This document shows positions 45,663 to 55,418 of a stretch of 64,000 bases of DNA, piece after piece. Below the pieces are notes generated by a model, which searched no databases, was not told the origin of the DNA, and worked only from the letters and a program-made list of their open reading frames with translations. Location: positions 1 through 64,000 of the forward strand of contig NZ_QWGL01000009.1 in NCBI RefSeq assembly GCF_003435375.1, in the 5' to 3' direction. A program made the translations under genes and the position numbers. The stretch is from Clostridium sp. AM34-11AC (GTDB lineage: Bacteria; Bacillota; Clostridia; Lachnospirales; Lachnospiraceae). Numbering within the stretch: the stretch's first letter is position 1; each line of letters begins with the position of its first letter.

Positions 45663-45757
45663 GAGCGCGTAATCGCGAGTTTGCGAGTGAGCGGGTGGCC
45701 AACGAACTTCGCAGGCAGCAGAGCGTGCAGCGCGAGTTTGCCAGTGGGGGGTGCCCA
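45663..45757 (+). repeat. Imperfect 57-bp-spaced direct repeat in a GC-rich segment
   Basis: Segments starting at 45663 and 45721 share GAGCG, CGCGAGTTTGC-AGTG and GGTG-CC. The surrounding 45572-45770 is GC-rich with GCGAAGCAG repeated, unlike the neighbouring genes; open frames through it have no recognisable product. Confidence 0.5.
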
Positions 45758-45783
45758 GGTTGAGCGGACTCATAGTACAAAAT

Positions 45784-45827
45784 AAGACCATAGACACTAT
45801 CTGATAAATAATGTGTCTATGGTCTTT
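45784..45827. terminator. Bidirectional terminator
   Basis: A perfect 14-bp stem AAGACCATAGACAC (45784-45797) / GTGTCTATGGTCTT (45813-45826) with T-rich sequence on both exits. It ends the minus-strand gene at 45841. Confidence 0.9.
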
Positions 45828-45840
45828 GTGACTTTCGTGT

Positions 45841-46560
45841 TTAGTTTATTCCGAGCTGTCTCTGGAACTGCTCAAAGAACTCGTTGAATGCAGCAGCATT
45901 TGCCGGGTCTTTCATTAGGTTTGTGATAGTCAGCACATAGAAGAACTCGCCGATGCCGAGAAGAACGGCGATGACGCCAAGGATGATTCCGGCTACTGCA
46001 GTGCCTCTGAAGGGCTGGCCTTTTTTTGAAATAATGGCGAAGCAGACTGCGCCGACGCCGCAGATGATAGCGACCGGGAAGGCGAAGCAGCAGAGCGTTA
46101 AGAGGGCGAAGATTCCGCTGATCAGAGAGATCGTTGCGAAGGAGTTTTTCTCGCGTCTCGGGCGCTGCGGCTGGTTCTGCCAGCAGGGCGGCTGTCCGTT
46201 ATTGTACTGATTCTGCCAATATGGTGGCTGACCGTTCTGATGCGGGAACTGCCCGCTGTTCTGCTGATTCTGCCAGTATGGATCCTGTCCAGGATTCTGA
46301 GGCGGGACTTGCTGACCGTTGTGCGGACTCTGCCAGTATGGATCCTGTCCGTTATTCTGAGGCGGGATCGGCTGTCCGTTCTGTGGATTATGCCAATACG
46401 GATCCTGTCCGTTATTCTGGGGTGGATTCTGCTGGTCCGGCTGTGCCGGATCTGGAGCCTGCGGAACGTTTCCGGCGCTGTGCGGATTCGGATCAGCAGC
46501 CTGTGTTTCCTGGTTCATATCTTTATATTCAGATGAATTCTGATCTTCGTAATCTGCCAT
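45841..46560 (-). CDS. Membrane protein with Pro/Gln/Asn repeats, DUF4190-like
   Basis: A 239-residue protein. Residues 1-130 are disordered and rich in Q, N, P and G, with 20-residue units around GQDPYWQNPQNGQ. Residues about 140-205 form two to three membrane helices with the DUF4190-type pattern (SLISGIFALL..., GTAVAGIILGVIAVLLG). Such proteins are common in Firmicutes with no known function. AGGAGG lies 7 bases before the ATG. Confidence 0.75.
   Translation of the reverse strand: MADYEDQNSSEYKDMNQETQAADPNPHSAGNVPQAPDPAQPDQQNPPQNNGQDPYWHNPQNGQPIPPQNNGQDPYWQSPHNGQQVPPQNPGQDPYWQNQQNSGQFPHQNGQPPYWQNQYNNGQPPCWQNQPQRPRREKNSFATISLISGIFALLTLCCFAFPVAIICGVGAVCFAIISKKGQPFRGTAVAGIILGVIAVLLGIGEFFYVLTITNLMKDPANAAAFNEFFEQFQRQLGIN
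46269..46448 (-). repeat. Three 60-bp tandem repeats in the DUF4190-like gene
   Basis: Units at 46269, 46329 and 46389, period exactly 60, encode the GQDPYWQ repeats; a more diverged unit extends toward 46200. The exact multiple of three keeps the frame if copy number changes. Confidence 0.85.
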
Positions 46561-46721
46561 GAAAATTCCTCCTGTTGTAATTCTGCGGCGCTGCCGCCAA
46601 AATGCTCATAGCACTGTTCCCTGATAAAAAAGGCCGGTCAGCCCCTCGATGGTTAAGAAAAATAATACGGAACAGTTACCGTATAGTTTAACATGAAACG
46701 CCGTCCATGTCCACATTTAAG

Positions 46722-46750
46722 TTGCATAAGAGCATGGATTGAATTATAAT
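46722..46750 (+). promoter_or_regulatory. Sigma-A promoter of tex
   Basis: TTGCAT (46722-46727), 17-bp spacer, TATAAT (46745-46750); the ATG is 61 bases downstream. Upstream at 46665-46684 lies a palindrome ATACGG-N8-CCGTAT that includes a 14-base match to the MITE end. Confidence 0.75.
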
Positions 46751-46810
46751 GGAGAATGACATCTCCGGCGGCTTTATGCTTTCCGGGGTAGAACTAGAAG
46801 GAGAAAGAAC

Positions 46811-48961
<2,151 letters not shown>

Positions 48962-49153
48962 ATTCTAAACTATCGATACGAAGGAACGTTTAGTTGACGG
49001 AAAAGTCATAAAATCCCTGTGGCAGGAAGAAGCTGATTTCAGCGTAGGAATGCCAGAGATATAAGGCTTTTAAGGAGACGAACCAGATAAAAAAGGAATA
49101 CACGGGCCAGACGGTGAATATTCCGGCGAGCCGAAGAAATGGAGGAGTCAGTC

Positions 49154-50344
49154 ATGAAGTATAATTTTGATGAAGTGATCGACCGTAAAGGAACCCATGC
49201 AGTGAAGGTTGAGCGCCTGCCAAAGGGAGCGGACAAGGATTCACTCTCCCTCTGGATCGCGGATATGGATTTTGCCTGCGCAGAACCGATCTTAAAGGCT
49301 CTCCATGAGCGGATCGACCGGAAAATCTTCGGATACACCATGTACGATGCGGACGAGTGCATGGATGCGGTGACAGGCTGGATGAAAAAGCGCTACGGCT
49401 GGAATGAGAGCAGAGAGAACCTGTTTTTCTGTCCGGGCATTGTGGCTGCCTATGCGGCACTCATCAACCTCCTCACGGAGCCGGGGGACGGGATCGTTCT
49501 CCAGCGGCCAATCTACTATCCATTTACAAATAAAGCCAACAGCAATGGCCGTGTTCCGGTGGACAACGCGCTGATCTATGAGAACGGTGCTTACCGGATC
49601 GACTTTGAGGATCTCGATAAGAAGATGGCGGACCCGTCAAACAAGGTTCTCGTGGTGTGCAGTCCGCATAACCCGACAGGTCGTGTCTGGACGGAGGACG
49701 AGCTTAAAAAGACGGTAGAGATCTGTAAAAAGTACGACAAATGGATCATCTGCGATGAGATCCACTGCGACCTGATCCGCCGTGGCGTGACGTTTACACC
49801 GATCATGAATGTGGCTTCGGAGTATGCGGACCGGATCGTTGTCTGCACGGCGCCGAGCAAGACCTTTAACCTTGCTGGAATGAAGACCTCCAACATTGTG
49901 ATCCACAATAAAGAGCTTCAGAAAAAATGGAAAGACTATGTGAATGGCAGCCTGTCCATGGATGGCGCTTCCGCTCTGGGTATGACGGCGATGATCGCGG
50001 CCTACACAGAGGGGGAAGAGTGGCTGGAGCAGCTGAAGGACTATCTGGATGGAAACTTCGCGTATATCGACGAATATTTAAAGAAATACCTTCCGAAGGC
50101 CCATCTCGTCAAGGCGGAGGGAACCTACCTCGCGTGGCTTGATCTCAACGGATACGTTGACCGGGATGAGAAAAAACTGGAAGAACTGATGCAGAAGAAA
50201 GCAAAGGTCGCTCTGGATGAGGGATATATCTTCGGTGAGGAGGGACGCGGATTTGAGCGTATCAACGTCGCTTCCCCGCGCAGCGTCATCGAGGAGTGTA
50301 TGAACCGGATCCGGACGGCATTTGAAGAGGAAAAACTGGTATGA
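49154..50344 (+). CDS. PLP-dependent C-S lyase/aminotransferase, MalY/PatB family
   Basis: A 396-residue fold-type I PLP enzyme. N-terminal YNFDEVIDRKGTHAVK and WIADMDF are MalY/PatB signatures; PLP lysine is in APSKTFNLAGMKTSN (near residue 236), and the cofactor Asp in ICDEIHCDL. Members split cystathionine or cysteine to pyruvate, ammonia and a thiol, and some regulate transcription. ATG 49154 has GGAGGAG 7 bases upstream. Its stop overlaps the next start. Confidence 0.88.
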   Translation: MKYNFDEVIDRKGTHAVKVERLPKGADKDSLSLWIADMDFACAEPILKALHERIDRKIFGYTMYDADECMDAVTGWMKKRYGWNESRENLFFCPGIVAAYAALINLLTEPGDGIVLQRPIYYPFTNKANSNGRVPVDNALIYENGAYRIDFEDLDKKMADPSNKVLVVCSPHNPTGRVWTEDELKKTVEICKKYDKWIICDEIHCDLIRRGVTFTPIMNVASEYADRIVVCTAPSKTFNLAGMKTSNIVIHNKELQKKWKDYVNGSLSMDGASALGMTAMIAAYTEGEEWLEQLKDYLDGNFAYIDEYLKKYLPKAHLVKAEGTYLAWLDLNGYVDRDEKKLEELMQKKAKVALDEGYIFGEEGRGFERINVASPRSVIEECMNRIRTAFEEEKLV

Positions 50345-50835
50345 AAATTCAGGTAAAAATGACAGCGAGAGATATTTTTGATTTCTCCATGTACAGCGCG
50401 TATTCGGGATTTGCCGGGATCTTTACATTCGTGTTCCTGATCCTGGTCATCGGGATCCTCGGATACGCATGGAGCTCAGTGGCAGTGATGCAGAGAGTCA
50501 TGCTTTTGGGCTGTATCATCCTTTTTGTGTTTGTCCAGCCGATCATGATCTGGATGAAGGCAAAGGCGCATGCGAAAACGACCGGATACTCAACGCCGAT
50601 CAATCTTGACGTTTCGGATGAGCAGATCGGGGTCGAACAGGCCGGTGTGACCGGAGAATTGAAATGGGATCAGATCTGGAAAGTCGTTCGGATCCCGAAC
50701 ATGTATATTATCAAGGTCGGACCGACAAACGGATATCTTGTGCCATTCCGGTCTATTGAAGGGAGAAAACAGGAGTTTGTCGATTTCTGCAAGCGGAATC
50801 TTCCGCCGAAGAAGACGAAAGGATTAAAGGCATGA
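50341..50835 (+). CDS. YcxB-like membrane protein
   Basis: A 164-residue protein with two membrane helices (about 20-45 and 52-75) and a cytoplasmic C-terminal YcxB-like domain (GVTGELKWDQIWKVVRIPNMYIIKVG). Function unknown in the family. Coupled by ATGA overlaps to malY upstream and tsaE downstream. Confidence 0.75.
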   Translation: MKIQVKMTARDIFDFSMYSAYSGFAGIFTFVFLILVIGILGYAWSSVAVMQRVMLLGCIILFVFVQPIMIWMKAKAHAKTTGYSTPINLDVSDEQIGVEQAGVTGELKWDQIWKVVRIPNMYIIKVGPTNGYLVPFRSIEGRKQEFVDFCKRNLPPKKTKGLKA

Positions 50836-51257
50836 TAAAAGAAACAAACGCACCGGAGGAGACCTTCGCCTTTGGAAAAATGCTTGGGGAACAGGCAAAG
50901 CCAGGCGAAGTGATCTGCCTGAACGGCGATCTCGGCGTCGGAAAAACAGTTTTTACGAAGGGCTTTGCTGAGGGACTCGGGATCACGGAGCCGGTAAACA
51001 GCCCTACCTTCACGATCGTCCAGCAGTATGACAGCGGAAGAATGCCGTTGTACCATTTTGATGTGTACCGGATCGGTGACATCAGCGAGATGGATGAAGT
51101 CGGATATGAAGACTGCTTTTACGGGGAAGGCGTGACTCTTATTGAGTGGTCCAACATGATCGAGGAGATCCTGCCGGAGCATGTGAAGACTGTCACCATC
51201 GAGAAGAACCTGGAAAAGGGCTTCGATTACAGAAAGATCACGGTGGAGGAAAAATAG
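50832..51257 (+). CDS. tsaE: tRNA threonylcarbamoyladenosine biosynthesis ATPase TsaE
   Basis: A 141-residue P-loop protein: Walker A GDLGVGKT (32-39), FTKGFAEGLGI, SPTFTIVQQY, HFDVYRI and the LIEWSNMIEEILP motif. TsaE energises the TsaBD complex that makes t6A37 in ANN-decoding tRNAs. Overlaps ycxB by 4 bases and abuts tsaB. Confidence 0.95.
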   Translation: MIKETNAPEETFAFGKMLGEQAKPGEVICLNGDLGVGKTVFTKGFAEGLGITEPVNSPTFTIVQQYDSGRMPLYHFDVYRIGDISEMDEVGYEDCFYGEGVTLIEWSNMIEEILPEHVKTVTIEKNLEKGFDYRKITVEEK

Positions 51258-51965
51258 ATGCGGATTTTAGGAATTGAAAGTTCCTCACTGGTGGCATCGG
51301 CGGCCATCTATGAGGACGGGATCACGATGGCGGAATATACGGTGGATTTTAAGATGACCCATTCGCAGACCCTGCTGCCGATGATCGATGAGATGGTAAA
51401 ACTTGTGGGGATCGATCTGAATACGATCGACGCCATCGCAGTATCCGGCGGTCCGGGATCCTTTACGGGCCTCAGAATCGGGTCTGCGACGGCGAAGGGA
51501 CTTGGACTGGCATTAAATAAGCCGCTGATCCATGTTCCGACGCTTGACGCGACAGCGTACAACCTGTTCGGTGCATCCGGACTGATCTGTCCGATCATGG
51601 ATGCGAGAAGAAACCAGGTCTACACGGGAATCTATCGCTTTGAGAAGAAATTTGAGACCGTGATGGATCAGGATGCGATGGATATGGGTGAGCTGATCGA
51701 AAAACTGAACGCGATGGGCGAGCGCGTGATCTTCTTAGGTGACGGTGTGCCTGTTTATGAGAAGCAGATCGCGGAGAAGATGACCGTGCCTTATGATCTT
51801 GCCCCGGCGCATGTAAACCGCCAGAGAGCCGCATCTGTGGCCGCTCTCGGTGCTGTCTATTTTGCGGAGGGAAAGACGGAGACTGCCATGGAGCATAAGC
51901 CGGACTACCTGAGAAAGTCCCAGGCGGAGCGGGAGCGCGAGGAGAGAGAAGAGAAGAAGGCCTGA
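51258..51965 (+). CDS. tsaB: tRNA threonylcarbamoyladenosine biosynthesis protein TsaB
   Basis: A 235-residue ASKHA-fold protein (MRILGIESSSLVASAAIY, VSGGPGSFTGLRIG, MDARRNQVYTG). Inactive Kae1 paralogue that scaffolds TsaD and TsaE. Starts right after the tsaE stop. TsaD is not in the window. Confidence 0.95.
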   Translation: MRILGIESSSLVASAAIYEDGITMAEYTVDFKMTHSQTLLPMIDEMVKLVGIDLNTIDAIAVSGGPGSFTGLRIGSATAKGLGLALNKPLIHVPTLDATAYNLFGASGLICPIMDARRNQVYTGIYRFEKKFETVMDQDAMDMGELIEKLNAMGERVIFLGDGVPVYEKQIAEKMTVPYDLAPAHVNRQRAASVAALGAVYFAEGKTETAMEHKPDYLRKSQAEREREEREEKKA

Positions 51966-51966
51966 G

Positions 51967-52006
51967 TGGATGGTGACTGGATCAGATCCAGCCACCATCC
52001 ATTTTT
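51967..52006 (+). terminator. tsaB terminator overlapping the end of the SDR gene
   Basis: TGGATGGTGACTGG (51967-51980) pairs with CCAGCCACCATCCA (51988-52001), one mismatch in 14, then TTTTT. The right arm, read on the minus strand, is the last codons of the SDR gene. Confidence 0.88.
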
Positions 52007-52710
52007 ATAACTTGTCCGGTCAGGTAATCCGGTGCTTCTACGAGTTTCATGACGAGGTCTGCGACTTCCTCCGGCTTTCCCATGCGTCCAGCGGGGATTT
52101 CCTCCAAGAGCATTTCATGCTCCTCATCAGAGAGGAATCCGTTCATCTCTGTATCAATGGCCCCGCAGGCGATAGCGTTCACCTGGATGCCGGACGGAGC
52201 AAGTTCTTTGGCGAGGGCCATGGTGAGACCGTTAACGCCGCCTTTTGTGGCAGAGTAGGCCGCTTCGCAGGAGGCACCGCAGACACCCCAGACGGAAGAG
52301 ATATTGATGATCTTTCCGCTGTGGTTGTGGATCATTCCCGGAATCGCAAACTTCGCGCAGTGGAAGACGGAGGAAAGATTTGCGGAGAGGATCCGGTTCC
52401 AGTCCTCAAAGCTTAAGTCCTGTAAAAGGCCGATGATGGAGATCCCGGCGTTGTTTACGAGGACATCCACATGGCCGACGCGGGACTCGATCTCTTTAAA
52501 TAGACGTTTACAGTCATCCGGATTTCCGACGTCCGCCTGTACCGCGAGGCACTCTGCGCCCAAGGCCTCCACTTCTTTTTTCACTTTTTCCATCCGTTCG
52601 ATGCTTCTGGCACAGTTGATCACGACATGGTATCCGCAGGAAGCAAATTTTAAAGCCACGGCCCGCCCGATCCCGCGGGATGAGCCGGTGACGAGAACTG
52701 TTTCTTTCAT
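51982..52710 (-). CDS. Short-chain dehydrogenase/reductase, FabG-like
   Basis: A 242-residue classical SDR: cofactor loop TGSSRGIG (8-15), NNAG (about 86-89), Ser in ISSVWG (near 137), YxxxK as Y150-SATK. Sequence is close to 3-oxoacyl-ACP reductase, but the gene is outside a fatty-acid operon, so it may reduce another keto substrate. AGGAG lies 7 bases before the ATG. It faces tsaB across a shared terminator. Confidence 0.85.
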   Translation of the reverse strand: MKETVLVTGSSRGIGRAVALKFASCGYHVVINCARSIERMEKVKKEVEALGAECLAVQADVGNPDDCKRLFKEIESRVGHVDVLVNNAGISIIGLLQDLSFEDWNRILSANLSSVFHCAKFAIPGMIHNHSGKIINISSVWGVCGASCEAAYSATKGGVNGLTMALAKELAPSGIQVNAIACGAIDTEMNGFLSDEEHEMLLEEIPAGRMGKPEEVADLVMKLVEAPDYLTGQVIKMDGGWI

Positions 52711-52747
52711 AATGAACTCCTATTTGCGTATAAAATTTTGTTGCTTT

Positions 52748-52880
52748 GTAACTGTTCAGTAGGTCTGCGCACTTGCTGCGCTGACCGTAAGAAAACATAG
52801 GCTGGAAGGCAAAAATCCCATCAGCGAAGCTGATCTGGAATGGATTTTTGCACGTAACTATGAAGGTACTGAATAGTTAC
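52748..52880 (+). mobile_element. MITE-like element, copy 3 (133 bp)
   Basis: Ends GTAACTGTTCAGTA (52748-52761) and TACTGAATAGTTAC (52867-52880): 14-bp inverted repeat with one mismatch. Flanks GTTGCTTT (52740-52747) and GTTGCTCT (52881-52888) match at 7 of 8. It lies 37 bp upstream of the SDR start, between two minus-strand genes. The rest of 52881-53060 shows no gene. Confidence 0.9.
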
Positions 52881-53064
52881 GTTGCTCTTTTGATGAGATC
52901 ACAGCTGCCGGATATGATCGGACTATAAGAATTCCGAGGATTGATGAAAACGGCAGATATGCATATTTTAAGGGAATAACACCGGAATTACAATAGGATA
53001 GCGGAAAAATCCGTTGTAGTTCGGTCAGCGTATGGATTGTCATATTTCAAAGGAGCTCAACAAG

Positions 53065-53104
53065 AAAGCCGTGACCACATCAGGATCGATGCAGTCACGG
53101 CTTT
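53065..53104 (-). terminator. Terminator of the RraA-family gene
   Basis: AAAGCCGTGAC / GTCACGGCTTT, a perfect 11-bp stem, with CTTGTT following on the minus strand, 14 bases after the stop. Confidence 0.82.
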
Positions 53105-53118
53105 CGGTTTCGATATGG

Positions 53119-53784
53119 TTATTTCTGCTGTCTGGCCTCATTTAAGCTCATTCCGCTGCGGACCTTGCTCTCGATGCGGTCCTCTTTTGCCTTGATCTTC
53201 TCTGCTTCCAGAAGGACTTCCTTTAAGTGAGCGCTCGGGACGACGGCAACTCCGGTGCGGTCCATTAAAACCAGATCCTCCGGACAGATCTGGACACCGC
53301 CGAGGAATACCGGTACATCCACGTCAACCGTCTCCATGATGCGGGCGCTCTTTACCGGGCTTGTGCCGCCGAGGTAGACCGGGAATTTGAGGTCTGCGAT
53401 CTCGTCGATGTCACGGAGACTTCCGTTTGTGAGTTCTCCCATGACCCCGCGCATCTGGGCTCTTGTGGCGAGCATAGCGCCTCCGGTAGCAACGTCGGTG
53501 AGCCCTGTTGCCTCAATGACGAGAAGGTCACCGTACTCGGTCTGGCTGTCGATGATGGATGCCTGTTTTGTCAGGGACTTTCCGTCAAAAGCTGTCTTTC
53601 TGCGCATCTGGCGGAGTGTCTTCGCGAAACCTGCGGTTCTCGGCTGGTAAACGTCTAACGGGCGGAGTCCAAGGACGATTCCGGAGCGGAGACCGAGGTT
53701 ATCCATCGCGTCTGAAATATTTGAGGTTGGGAATTTCTTGTAGTTTTCGATCCAGTAGGTTCTTTCTTCTTTGTTGAAAATCAT
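53119..53784 (-). CDS. RraA-family aldolase/decarboxylase
   Basis: A 221-residue protein of the RraA/HMG-CHA aldolase fold (VIEATGLTDVATGGAMLATRA in part, then GSLRDIDEI with the Arg-Asp pair that binds pyruvate enolate and metal, and GGVQICPEDLVLMDRTGVAVVP). Enzymes of this group cleave 4-hydroxy-4-methyl- or 4-carboxy-4-hydroxy-2-oxoadipate and often decarboxylate oxaloacetate; true RraA instead inhibits RNase E. The metabolic neighbours favour an enzyme. A short upstream frame overlaps its ATG. Its direct ribosome site is weak. Confidence 0.8.
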   Translation of the reverse strand: MIFNKEERTYWIENYKKFPTSNISDAMDNLGLRSGIVLGLRPLDVYQPRTAGFAKTLRQMRRKTAFDGKSLTKQASIIDSQTEYGDLLVIEATGLTDVATGGAMLATRAQMRGVMGELTNGSLRDIDEIADLKFPVYLGGTSPVKSARIMETVDVDVPVFLGGVQICPEDLVLMDRTGVAVVPSAHLKEVLLEAEKIKAKEDRIESKVRSGMSLNEARQQK

Positions 53785-53816
53785 GATGTGTTCCGCAGCT
53801 GGATAGATATGTGCAA
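53781..53816 (-). CDS. Possible 11-residue leader peptide coupled to the RraA-family gene
   Basis: TTG at 53816 has AAAGGAG 8 bases upstream, the only good site in the region. It reads 11 codons and its TGA overlaps the next ATG (CATGA). The main gene itself has only a weak site, so ribosomes may reach it by reinitiation. No homologue can be claimed. Confidence 0.35.
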   Translation of the reverse strand: MHISIQLRNTS

Positions 53817-53984
53817 CTGCGATTCTCCTTTCAAAAATTTAAGTCGAACATCCGTGAGACTTGGCGCATGATCCTGATCAGCGTAAGCTGACATATTTCT
53901 TCACAGAATCACTGCGCATTCTCGCGAGAAAACGGACACGGCTCTTCCTATGTAGCTATCATTTGATTTGCTGACAGTATCTCA

Positions 53985-53990
53985 ATTATA
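53985..53990 (-). promoter_or_regulatory. Extended -10 promoter of the RraA-family gene
   Basis: On the minus strand TGTTATAAT, an extended -10 with no clear -35. It gives a leader of about 195 bases holding small hairpins (TCAGCGTAAGCTGA, TTCTCGCGAGAA). No ATTC-N7-GAAT box was found here. Region 53817-54084 shows no other gene. Confidence 0.5.
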
Positions 53991-54084
53991 ACAGAAAGAG
54001 ATCAAGAGTTTTATAAATTCAGGACAATTCACTATGCCAAAATATTATGCAAGTCAATTCCTGAAATTTATCGGTAACCCCTTA

Positions 54085-54117
54085 AGAAAAATGCCCGATG
54101 AAAACTCACCAGGCATT
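54085..54117 (-). terminator. Terminator of the lactonase-matC operon
   Basis: On the minus strand AATGCC-TGGTGA pairs with TCATCG-GGCATT, followed by TTTTCTT. Confidence 0.82.
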
Positions 54118-54152
54118 CCGCTTGTTATTTAAAAGGCCATAATTATCTAAAT

Positions 54153-55406
54153 TTAAGCAATAATCTTGTAAATTCCGATAAAAGCGAATACTGCCAACAC
54201 CGCAAGCGCGATGAAGGATACCGCGAACAGCTCGACGAACAGTCTGTTCTGTGGGAATTTTTCGTCTGCCTCCTCCTGCTGCGCAACACCTGCCATGATG
54301 AGGGCACCGGTGGTGGAGATCGGTGTGAAGCCGGAAACAGTTCCTCCGATAACGATCACGGAGACAAGCTCTAATGCGGTTACACCTCCGATGCTCGCAG
54401 CGAGCCCGCTGGCTGTCGGGATCAAGGTCGGGAATACAACGCCGAGTCCGGAGCTGAAGAAGGACATGAGGCCTGCTGCGATCGCTATGATCGTTGCGGC
54501 TGTCTTCGGTCCCATAACGGATTCCAGACCGTCGACCATGATGTCGATACCACCGGAGAGGGAGATGACATTCATTAAGATGCCGACACCGAGAACCATG
54601 ATGATCACGTTCCACGGGATCATCTTAAACGCAGTCTTTTCATCGCCGCATCCGAGCACGATCAGAACGGAACCGACGGTAAATCCTGTGAGGCCGACAT
54701 TCCATGAAAAGAACAGGGCACCGATGGCGAGAGCGGCAAGTCCCGCGAGGGAGAGCCACTGATTTTTGCAGAATTTCGGAAGAACGTCCTCATGATCTGT
54801 GTGCGGAGCGACCTTCCACCCTTTGTAGTAGATGTATACGAAGACAGCCACGACAAGAGCGGTCACAGTGAGACACATCATGATCGGAACAGTATTTCCG
54901 GTAAGTCCCTGTGCTTCCATAAGCTCACGGACAACGGCACTCTCCGGAGTCAGAGGGCTCATACGTCCGGACATAACGCCGAGATCACCGATGATCGCCG
55001 TCATGATCGGGTTCACACCTGCGGATATCGCAACCGGGATCGCGATGACCGGAACGATCGCGAGAGACGGGATGGCTCCCGGTCCCACCGCACAGATCAG
55101 GAATCCGAGCAGGTACATGACGAACGGGATCAGCGCCTTGTGCGGTCCGACAAGGGCTACCATTTTTTTTGCGAGAAGCTCCAGAGTTCCGTTTTCATTG
55201 ATGATGGCAAACAGATATGTGATACCGATCATCTGCATGCAGAGGGAGGAACTGAAGCCCTTGATGATGTCTCCGGCCTTGATCCCGTAGACGAGACCGA
55301 GGATCATGGAGAAGCCGATACATAAAATTCCGACGTTCGCCTTGCGGACGAAGCCGATGACGATGGCTGCTAAAAGAGCGATCAGTGAAATAAGACCAAG
55401 ATTCAA
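54153..55406 (-). CDS. Dicarboxylate carrier, MatC/SLC13-like (ion transporter superfamily)
   Basis: A 417-residue membrane protein with about 10-12 helices. The N-terminal half (LLAAIVIGFVRKANVGIL, VGPGAIPSLAIVPVIAIPVA) matches the MatC N-terminal family; the SGRMSPLTPE segment resembles substrate-loop motifs of ion-coupled carboxylate carriers. It probably imports a di- or tricarboxylate. Initiates at TTG 55406 with GGGAGG 7 bases upstream, just 12 bases after the lactonase stop, so one operon with it. Confidence 0.75.
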   Translation of the reverse strand: MNLGLISLIALLAAIVIGFVRKANVGILCIGFSMILGLVYGIKAGDIIKGFSSSLCMQMIGITYLFAIINENGTLELLAKKMVALVGPHKALIPFVMYLLGFLICAVGPGAIPSLAIVPVIAIPVAISAGVNPIMTAIIGDLGVMSGRMSPLTPESAVVRELMEAQGLTGNTVPIMMCLTVTALVVAVFVYIYYKGWKVAPHTDHEDVLPKFCKNQWLSLAGLAALAIGALFFSWNVGLTGFTVGSVLIVLGCGDEKTAFKMIPWNVIIMVLGVGILMNVISLSGGIDIMVDGLESVMGPKTAATIIAIAAGLMSFFSSGLGVVFPTLIPTASGLAASIGGVTALELVSVIVIGGTVSGFTPISTTGALIMAGVAQQEEADEKFPQNRLFVELFAVSFIALAVLAVFAFIGIYKIIA

Positions 55407-55418
55407 ATGTGCACCTCC

